Shown one piece after another: positions 55,868-64,000 of a DNA stretch of 64,000 nucleotides (positions within the stretch are counted from its first letter, which is position 1; every line of letters begins with the position of its first letter). The stretch lies in NCBI GenBank assembly GCA_039720395.1, contig CM077822.1, positions 23,519,267 through 23,583,266 on the forward strand, given 5' to 3'. The notes beneath the pieces were generated by a model, which was not told the DNA's origin, did no database searches, and saw only the letters and a program-made list of their open reading frames with translations. The translations under genes were made by a program, and so were the position numbers. This DNA is from Liquidambar formosana. Its lineage: Eukaryota > Streptophyta > Magnoliopsida > Saxifragales > Altingiaceae.

Positions 55868-56658
55868 TGTAGAAGCGGAATACAATCTCTGTGTAGACTT
55901 TGTTTACAAAGTAAAATGTAATCCTCTGATTCTTCTCTCCTTGAAACTTTGACTCGAGAGCTTGAGCAGCTTGTTCTCGATTCAGTGGGTGAAATCTCCT
56001 TTGATGTAGGCGGAATGGATCTCTTGTGTGAGTCTCTAGGCTTTGAGCGTATTAGAGACTATGAACTTTGGTGCGAGTTCTTCGTCTTGAGTCTTTGGTG
56101 TAGAAGTTCTATGGAGCTTTTGAGGCTTTAATCCAATAGAGCTTCAATGCTTGAATGTTGGTCACGTCAGAGCTTTTGAGGCTTTGGTCTGACAGAGCTT
56201 TGTTGCTTGAATCTCCTTCCTCTTTTTTTTTCTTGACCCTTGGGGGCTACCTCTATTTATAGTGGTAGGGTGAAGAGTATTCTGATAAGAATTGACTTCT
56301 TAATAATTATCCCTTATTTATCTTTTATAAAAGGATAAATATTAATTATTTGATAGCCATCCTAACCAGAACACGTGGCAACATTTGATTGGAAGAATTA
56401 TTTGTCTTCCTTTTATTTGGTCTCACTTGACAAGTGTCAATATTTGATTTGGCCACCTGTGTAGTAATTTTAAAACACATGGCAACTTGTAATTCGCCAA
56501 TGCTATGTAATAAAAGACACATGGCACACGTTTATTTGCCATAAATATATCCCACTCAACTTATAAGAAGACACGTGGCCAAATTTAATTTGCCATGATT
56601 TAGTTGACTTTAAGACACGTGTCCACTTGTGAGTGGTTGCAAATTTTCTCGTTCTACA
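55868..56658 (-). mobile_element. 3' LTR of right-hand Tat/Ogre element
   Basis: Bounded by TGTAGAA (55868) and TTCTACA (56658), matching inverted ends. Length is 791 bp. On the minus strand a TATA box (CTATAAATAG, near 56260) is preceded by several ACGT-core motifs. The polypurine tract (minus strand CTCGAGGGGGC, 56661-56671) abuts the LTR. The target duplication would be TAATT (55863-55867); the other copy is right of the window. Confidence 0.88.
56371..56624 (-). promoter_or_regulatory. G-box/ABRE-like cluster in LTR
   Basis: CACGTGGC occurs at 56372-56379 and 56572-56579, CACGTGTC at 56616-56623, and CACATGGC-type variants near 56478 and 56518. They lie about 110-360 bases upstream of the minus-strand TATA box. 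G-box and ABRE elements bind bZIP and bHLH factors in stress and ABA responses; activity here is inferred. Confidence 0.6.
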
Positions 56659-57505
56659 AATGCCCCCTCGAGACTTGTTTGCGTACACAATTTAGTAGTG
56701 TAAGAAGCGGACATGTCTCAAAAATTTTTTTTTTTTGAACTGATGATTTTGTGCACACGCACTATGCCATCGTCATTTTTTTTAATTGGATTTGAAGCAA
56801 TAGCCAAGTTGGATAGTAGCCAATCAACTAATCATTGAATTTTTTGCTTAAAATGAAGTAGCTAATTGTACTAAATTGGAGCCAAGTTAAAATCATAATG
56901 GACATGCTTTTAACACACGTCGCTACCAGCATTTTTTTTTTTAGAACTTCCAAAAAGTCCAACTTTGGCTTGAGTTATCAACTTTTAATGGATCCACGCG
57001 GAGAATGCTTCAAGTTTTTCTTGGACCATTAATAGAGACCCACGGATGCTCATAATACCAAATTTTCTCCCCACCAAATCCACGTAAAAATATGATTCCA
57101 CAATGGAATAGGAAACTCACATAACCGGATCACTCAAGCTTGTAACCACGTCAGGAAAAATTCTTTAAGGAGAGTCCTAATTAAAATTTGAATTGAAATT
57201 CTAATTCAAAGCTAATTGAGACTCTCATGGTGTACATCTATAAAAGATGAAATACTCTTCTTAAAATATTCATTAGCTAACGAGCTTCTGAATTGATTAT
57301 CATCACGAGGACGGCAGTAAGGAGCACGTTTGGCAGGTAGTTTTCTGTACTTCAAATCTTTCTCTTTCTTTCTCTTCAATTTTTTTTTTTTTTTTTTTTT
57401 TTCACTTTTGACTCCACGTACCCAGTACATGCATCCATTTGGCTGCCCAGTACTTTGTAGCCTCTAGACCCCTTTTTTAGCTTCCATGACTTACTTGCTC
57501 TTTTT

Positions 57506-57543
<38 letters not shown>

Positions 57544-58225
57544 GCCAATGCATAATCAATAAGCCAGTACCTTGTAGCTTTCTTGATTGTATTCTTCCAG
57601 CTTTTAGGACTTGGTGTATATATATTGACACACACACAATTTATTCATGCACGTGTCCCACAACACATATTGACTTGAAGCACCTTTTTTTTTTTTTTTT
57701 TTTTTTTTTGACCACTGATCTTCACGTTTTTTTTTCTTTCTTTCTTTTTTTTTTTTTTATTTTTTTATTTTTTATTTTTTTTTTATACCGGTTGAACACA
57801 CATAGTGTCTCCTTTTTTTTTACCAGTTGAACATGCATAATCTTCTTCTCCTTTTTTTTTTTTTTATCAATTAGATCAATGCATTTTTTTTTTTTTTTTT
57901 TAATTTTGCTTTGACTTGATCAATAGATAAATCTCTAACTCGCACAAATAACCACACACAAACTGGCAGAACTTTGAATGCACTTATGCACACCACGCTT
58001 TTTTTTTCTTTATTCCTTGAATGCATGTATTGGCCGATGAAGACACACACGTAAAAATTTTTTTTCTTTGTAAATTCCAAATGCCTTGAAAGAATTCTTT
58101 ATCCTATCCATCTCATCATCATCTCCAATCGCTATTCTCGGCTTTTGTTGAATATGAACGACTGCTTATTTCGGAGTCGACCACCTATATTATGCCTAGC
58201 CAATGTGAACAATGAAGATGTGATA
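56659..58225 (-). other. 3' untranslated region of Tat/Ogre element, poly-T rich
   Basis: Lies between the LTR and the 48-bp array. It has many poly-T tracts (57379-57402, 57510-57542, 57685-57709, 57840-57900) which create false poly-Phe or poly-Lys frames. No gene is seen. Confidence 0.65.
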
Positions 58226-58800
58226 TAATTGAAGGCCACGAGACAGACTCGTGAAGATTTGAGCCATTCACGTATAAAGACCACGGGACAGACCCGTGAG
58301 GATTTATTTAAGCTATCACCAATGAAGGCCATGGGACAGACCCGAGAGGATTTATTTGCGCTACCAATGAAGGCCACGGGACAGACCCGTGACGATTTAC
58401 TTACGCCGTCACGAATGAAGGCCACAGGACAGACCTGTGAGGATTTACTTACGCCGTCACGAATGAAGGCCACAGGACAGACCTGTGAGGATTTATTTGC
58501 GCCACCATGAATGAAGGCCACGGGACAGACCCGTGAGGATTGACTTACGCCGTCACAAATGAAGGCCACAGGACAGACCTGTGAGGATTTATTTACGCCA
58601 CCATGAATGAAGGCCACGGGACAAACCCGTGAGGATTGGCTTACGCCATCACGAATGAAGGCCACAGGACAGACCTGTGAGGATTTACTTACGCCGTCAC
58701 GAATGAAGGCCACAGGACAGACCTGTGAGGATTTATTTGAGCTGCTGCAGATGAAGGCCATGGGATAGACTCGTGAGAATTTATTTGAGCCGTTCATGAC
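58226..58800. repeat. Twelve 48-bp tandem repeats with a hairpin in each
   Basis: Units share AATGAAGGCCACGGGACAG and GTGAGGATTTA. Each contains a stem of six base pairs around a 5-base loop, CACGGGACAGACCCGTG or CACAGGACAGACCTGTG. As 48 is a multiple of three, open frames appear on both strands (58132-58815 minus, 58229-58510 plus); these are not real genes. Tandem repeats in the 3' UTR are usual for Tat-lineage elements. Confidence 0.92.
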
Positions 58801-58815
58801 GCCAATACCATACAT

Positions 58816-59427
58816 TTTCTATCCGAGTCGTTCATAACTCCTTGCCATGGGTAATTTATCCAAGACGTTAATGACTTAGTGCCAAAAGCATCCCATCCCA
58901 GTCGCACAATACCATAGGACAACTTTAAAGGCATCCTTATAGGTGAGGAGAGCTCGAGTATGAAGATTTTCATTGACCTGCCTTGCCTAAATCCCGTAGC
59001 ACCTTTCACTACGATATGACCAGCCTTTCTTTCAAACTAGTGCGCAATGAGTGACTTTGGACATGCAACCAGAAAAGCATCAAAGCTAAGCGAGTGAAGT
59101 TGTAAGAAAAGCCGGTACGTTTGGTTGAGCAAAACCAATAATTAAAAGCATCCGTAATAGAAGGGAAGATGAAACATAATTATAGCCTTTAAGAAAATAC
59201 TGCTCATAACTCAAGTCTTTGTGGTAAAAGGTAAACCCTTTTTTTTTAGGAGTTGACTGAACTTAGGTGATTCCCAAGTTGCCTACGTACCATTCCATAA
59301 GGAAAGGATCAAGTCATAACGTAGTTCACTTTTTTTTTTTTTTTGGGTGCCATACACAGTTTATGCTCATGCGGGCCAGGAGCAACATGCAGTTTAGGCT
59401 CATGCGAAGAGGAGCGCTATCCAGCCT
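58816..59427 (-). other. 3' untranslated region between pol stop and 48-bp array
   Basis: No gene is seen. On the minus strand GGTACGTAGGCAACTTGGG lies near 59280, resembling the GTACGTAGGC motif in the U5 part of the type-A and D LTRs. A poly-T run lies at 59331-59345. Confidence 0.5.
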
Positions 59428-60999
59428 TTAAGCATAGTAGCGCTTCAGAAACTTGCCATTGATAGGGCCAATTCTTAACCCATCTCCATCAACTAACTTG
59501 TAAGCACCATTTGTGTAAGCTTCTTGAATCACATATGGTCCATCCCATTTCGAGAGAAACTTATTGCCCATTCGATGAGTAATTATGATTGGTCGTCGAA
59601 CGGCGAGCACCAAGTCTCCCACTTGAAAGGACCGAGGTCGAACTTTCTTATTGAATGCTTTAGAGAGACGAGCCTGATAACACTCTAACCTTTGTTGTGC
59701 TTCAAGCCTCTTCTCATCTAGGGCCTCTAATTCCTCTAACCGTAGACGAGCATTGTCTTCATTTGTAAGCCCTTCTTGAATGGCAATCCTTAATGAAGGG
59801 ATTTGTCGCTCTAGTGGAAGGACAGCTTCAACACCATAGACCAAAGAATATGGAGTAGCTTGAGTAGGTGTTCGATATGTTGTTCGGTATGCCCAAAGAG
59901 CCTCTCCAATTCTTTCATGCCAATCCTTCTTTGATCTACTTACAACTTTCTTGAGAAGATTGCAAAGAGTTTTATTAAAAGCTTCGGCAAGGCCATTGGC
60001 TGGTGCGTTATGCATTGAAGATTTATACTGCTTGAAGCTAAACTTTTCACAAAGTTGATTCACAAGAGCATTACAAAATGGCTTTCCATTATCGGTTATG
60101 ATGTATCGAGGCACACCATAACGATAAATGATATTTCCTTTAATGAAATCAACAACGGTTTCTTTTTTCACATCCTTAAGAGGTATAGCTTCCGCCCACT
60201 TTGAAAAGTAGTCTGTTGCTGCAAGTATATACTCATGACCAGCAGAAGACTTATTAGTAAGCGGTCCAACCACATCAAGTCCCCATGATTCAAAAGGCCA
60301 AGAAGCAACAGTTGGGTGCAATGGCTCCGGCGGTTGATGTATAAAGTTTGCGTGGAATTGACAGGCTTGGCACCTTTTAGCGTAATCCATGCAATCTTTT
60401 ACCATTGTGGGCCAATAGTACCCCATCCTTTTTATTTGAAAATGAAGTTTAGGGCCAGACTGATGAGCACCATATATTCCAGAATGAGCTTCTTGTAATG
60501 CTTGATTAGCTTCCTCTTCTCCTAAACAGCGAAGGAAAACACCATCAAACGAACGACGATAGAGTGTATCTTTAAAGTATATGAACCGTGGTGCCTTTCG
60601 TCGTATTTCAACCCTATGTCGACGATCATCAGGTAATCTCCCATGTTCTAAGTAGTCAATAAGGGATTGTCGCCAATCTTCCTTCTCGACTTCACAGACA
60701 GAGATTAGATTTACTTCACCTTCTTCAATTTCATCATCAAAAGTTGGTGGTATTACCCAATTTTGGCAAATGGGCACTTTGACTTAGAGATCAGATAAAA
60801 TGAGGGTTGATGCTAGATTAGCCAAAGCATCTGCTTGTCTATTCTCTTTTCTTGGCACATGTTGTAAAGTGATACGATCAAACCATCCCATAAGACGAGT
60901 GCCATAATCAAAATACGGCATTAACTCGGGTTTCCTAATATCGTACTCACGAAGGAGTTGATTTATGACCAGCTTAGAATCCCCAAAAACTTCAAGCTA
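59428..60999 (-). pseudogene. Tat/Ogre pol, archaeal-type RNase H end and integrase
   Basis: Integrase frame 60777-59428: zinc-binding HHCC region (HSGIYGAHQSG ... CQACQFHAN), catalytic core (WGLDVVGP, IITDNGKPF, GLAEAFNKTL) and a C-terminal GPYVIQEAYTNGAYKL module. Upstream in the same frame the second RNase H (DSKLVINQL, PRKENRQADALANLAS) lies between the stops at 60997-60999 (TAG) and 60784-60786 (TAA). The normal end is at 59428. It inserts element DNA into the genome; now interrupted by two nonsense codons. Confidence 0.9.
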
Positions 61000-63111
61000 C
61001 AAAACCTTCATATCTACCGCCATTTCAAGCCCAAGAAGAAGAGCTTGGTATTCGGCCACATTGTTTGAGCAACATTGAGTGAGAAAGAATGCATATGGCA
61101 ATATATCTCCTTCGGGAGTAAGAAATACGACTTCAGCACCGGCACTATCATGACGTGCAGCCCCATCGAAGAACATTTTCCAAGGTGGGCGAACTTCAAT
61201 AAGAAGTGCTTCCTCGTCAGGAAGGCTTTCAGATATTTCCCAACTATCCGGTATAGGATGATCAGCCAAAAAATCGGCTAAGACTTGCCCTTTTACAGCC
61301 CTTTGAGGAATATAAGTAATTTCAAACTCTTGCAACAATAATGCCCATCTAGCTAGTCTCCCAGAAAGAACAGGCTTAGACATAATGTACTTCAATGGGT
61401 CTGCACGAGAAATGAGTCGAACAGAATGAGCTTGCAAATAGTGTCTTAGCTTTTGGATTGCGAATATCAAAGCCATGCACATCTTCTCAATTGGAGAATA
61501 ATTCAACTCGGAGCCCGTCAACGTTCTGCTAAGAAAATAAAGGGCATTTTCTTTTCCTTCTTCATTTTCCTGAGCTAGGAGAACCCCCAAAGAGCGTAAT
61601 TGTGATGAAATATAAAGTATGAGAGGTTTACCAGGAATTGGTGCTCTCAAGACAGGTGGCTTAAGCAAATATGACTTAATACTTCTGAAGGCATTAGTAC
61701 ATGTTTCATCCCACTCAAATGGAACATCTTTCTTCATCAGTCGGTTGAAATGTTGACAGCGACCAGCCAAATTAGAGATGAATCGACGGATATAAGCTAA
61801 TCGTCCTTGAAGACTCTTTAGCTCATGTAGGTTTTGTGGTTCTGGCATTTTTACAATGGCATCAATTTTGGATTGGTCAATTTCGATACCACGATGTCGA
61901 CCAATGAACCCAAGGAATTTTCTTGATGTCACCCCAAAGGCACACTTTAAAGGATTCATTTTGAGTTGATATCGCCGCAGCCGCTCAAAAATCATTCTTA
62001 AGTCTTGGAGATGGTCTCCTCTTTTCTTGGACTTGACTACCAAGTCATCGACATAGCATTCCACATTCTTATGAAGCATGTCGTCGAAGATCTTTTGCAT
62101 GGCCCTTTGATAGGTGGCTCCAGCGTTCTTCAACCCAAAAGGCATAACTTTGTAACAGTAAATCCCTTTTGGAGTACGAAAAGCTGTAAGTTCCTCATCT
62201 TTTGGTGCCATTCGAATTTGATTATACCCAGACGAACCATCCATAAAAGATAAAACCTCATGACCGGTAGTAGCATCAACCATGATTTCAGTCAGAGGCA
62301 ATGGAAAATCGTCCTTTGGACATGCATTGTTGAGATCTCGAAAATCAACACAGATGCGAATCTTCCCATTCTTCTTTCTTACTGGGACGATATTTGATAT
62401 CCAAGTAGGATACTTTACTTCACGAATGAAGTTTGCTTCAATGAGTTTGTTAACTTCTGCTTCTATTTGCGGGATTAGCTCTGGTCGAGATCGACGTTGT
62501 GCTTGTTTGATGGGACGCACTCCATGCTTCACTGCTAAGTGGTGTACGGCAACTTTTGGGTCTAAACCAGGCATCTCCTTGTAAGTCCAAGCAAAAATAT
62601 CTCTATACTCACGTAAGAGATCTATGTAAGCTTTTTCTTCTTCAGTACTCAAATTAGCACTTAAGAAAGTAGGACGAGGATCATCGGGAGTACCAAGATC
62701 AACTTCTTTTAATTCATCTACAGTAGATTGGACTCCTTCTTCAAACGCTACTGGAGCATCCGCTGCATCTTCTTCCGTCGGAGGTTCCTCTTCGGGAATT
62801 TCTTTGATTGATATATGTAATGCGGTAGCTACAAAGCTGTCCTCACACACATCTTCAAGCATGTTTTGACCAGAATCCTTTTGATTTGTAAATACCACCG
62901 TGTGACTCTTAACTTTTAATTCTTCACCAGTAATGATATTCAATGAGATATGTCGCTTCATCCGAGATGGGATCACACTGCAAGATTCTTTGGAATCTTG
63001 GATGACAAAAGATGACTTTCTTTGTCGACGACGCTTAGTCTTCTCATTGTATAAGTGTTGAGATGGAATGTGATCACCCAATCTAGTATATGCTAGTCTG
63101 CGTTCTCCCAA
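60997..63111 (-). pseudogene. Tat/Ogre pol, reverse transcriptase and RNase H
   Basis: 704 open codons. In order: a linker with LAYTRLGDHIPS, the RT entry EMPGLDPKVAVHHL, RT motifs (FIREVKYPTWISNIVPVRKK, RICVDFRDLNNACPKDDFPL, MPFGLKNAGATYQRAM, YVDDLVVKS), RNase H (HYLQAH, LARWALLLQEFEI, ADFLADHPIP), then the start of a second, archaeal-type RNase H (WKMFFDGAARHDSAGAEVVF, NNVAEYQALLLGLE). Two RNase H domains are diagnostic of the Tat/Ogre lineage. It ends at a TAG (60997) inside the second RNase H. Confidence 0.93.
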
Positions 63112-63123
63112 AGTGGCATTTTC

Positions 63124-63966
63124 TTAAAGCCCAATCCTATCAAAGACCGACACTCGTGAAGAAGTCTCACCAAGACGATCAAATACTGAAAGCCTTGTTG
63201 GTGTTGTTTGAATATTTGTGCCCACTTCTTCAGAATCAATTGCGATATATTGCAAGCTAGCTTTTTTCATCGGTATACGAATAGGAGCAGGAGGAACAAA
63301 CCCAAGGCCAGTCTTAGGATTCTCTACAGCATAACCCTTTTCTCTTAACATCTTTTGGGTATTAGTCAAACCATGTTCCTTTCCTTTAGTTGCCTCATCG
63401 GGATAGTTTCCAACAGGAATTAAGTCTTGACAACTACCTCCGGCTTTAACCATGAGCTTGTAAGCATTAGGATCAAAACCACTAGTCCTCTTTTCTGGTA
63501 AATCACCATGCTCCACTTCAATTCCTTGCGATGGTCTAACGAAACCCTGGATGGGAGGTTTCATTACCTTTGTCACGGCGAGCTTTGTAACTGGGAGAGT
63601 TAAATCTTCTAAGGCTTCCAGCACGGTAGGATCATACCCAATAAAAGGAGACTGTCCTTCTTTTCTTTTAGATTTTGGCACATAACGCAATACAGGGGAT
63701 GCTCTAATGGGATTAATATGAATCTGATCCTTTGGATTTTGCCCCCATGTAACTTTAGTTTGCTTAGCCTTGCTTGTTTCTCCATGTCCTTTGGCATGAT
63801 TTGTTGCCTCTACCTTTCGAGTGGCTTTTTGCTCTTGAGTACTAACCTCTCCAGTTAATGGTACAGCATTAGGTTGGACATCTTTTGCCACATTGGATTG
63901 CAAGTAGAATTTGGCATCAGCAAAATAAGTTTCGGCCTCTGTGAATGGTTTGTCATCAGCCGCCAT
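63124..63966 (-). pseudogene. Tat/Ogre gag-pol linker region
   Basis: 280 codons in the same frame as pol, ending at TAA 63124-63126 five codons before the next open stretch. Motifs HGLTNTQKMLREKGYAVENPKTGLGF and RLSVFDRLG...RVSVFDRIG are typical of the segment between gag/protease and RT in this lineage. The frame starts before or near 63966 and gag would lie right of the window. The stop could be a simple mutation or, less likely, a read-through site. Confidence 0.85.
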
Positions 63967-64000
63967 CTTCCTTTGGATCCCATTCTGATAGTATTTGAAA

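Noticed and set aside
57486..57830. 114-codon poly-Phe frame
   Set aside because: Created by poly-T tracts; low complexity only.
58226..58800. CRISPR-like array
   Set aside because: Units are contiguous tandem copies with no unique spacers, and the DNA is from a plant nucleus.
58132..58815. 227-codon minus-strand frame and the overlapping plus-strand frame
   Set aside because: Both arise from 48-bp repeats, a multiple of three, in a retroelement 3' UTR.

Overview
The window is nuclear DNA of a eudicot plant, probably woody. It carries one host gene, a TIR-NB-ARC-LRR (TNL) resistance gene, and TNLs are typical of dicots. Almost everything else is retrotransposons and DNA transposons nested in one another. 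Long LTRs, plant intron signals (GT..AG, AT-rich), poly-T tracts and microsatellites agree with this. I cannot name the species.

Left block (1-20048): nested LTR retroelements, readable as layers. A type-B LTR edge (1-77) lies in a type-C LTR (78-1992), which lies in a minus-strand Tat/Ogre-like Ty3/gypsy element (gag 1993-2703, tRNA-Arg-type primer site 3363-3380, 5' LTR 3384-9081). That element cut into an antisense plant-mobile-domain (PMD) gene (9082-11012) that appears to belong to a plus-strand element of the same family. The plus element ends in a hairpin-rich tandem array (11560-13295) and its 3' LTR (13296-19384). Each of the two big LTRs holds a further solo LTR with a perfect 5-bp target duplication (ATAAC at 5198-7857, ACAAG at 13672-16756). 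The tail of another LTR (19385-20048) borders the block.

Promoter side of the TNL (20074-28128): a small hAT-like transposon (20082-28120, 8-bp duplication CATCTTTA) holds a minus-strand Copia element (20425-27853, duplication GATTT), which holds a solo LTR (24729-26382, duplication AATTA). The stack ends about 214 bp before the TNL start codon.

TNL gene (28343-54816, plus): TIR exon, then a 22.2-kb first intron, then NB-ARC, LRR and post-LRR (C-JID-like) exons. The intron holds a poly-A retroelement remnant, an 8.9-kb Mutator-like element (30671-39609) with a transposase gene and a convergent multi-exon Ulp1-like protease gene, a LINE (39869-47905) split by a second MULE (39987-45468) that is itself split by a Copia element (40067-44665), and a solo LTR (47910-49961). 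A nonsense codon at 51182 and a frameshift near 54520 suggest the TNL now makes at most a TIR-only product.

Right block (55868-64000): a second kind of Tat/Ogre-lineage gypsy element on the minus strand, with its 3' LTR (55868-56658), a 3' UTR with twelve 48-bp repeats (58226-58800), and one gag-pol frame broken by three stops (59428-63966).

The most unusual signals are structural. An 80-bp palindromic block keeps its exact length in four LTRs and in the PMD promoter. Two separate tandem arrays show stem-loops with compensatory base changes. An 18-bp palindrome (ACAGTAWYANCATACTGT) recurs through the Ulp1-carrying MULE.
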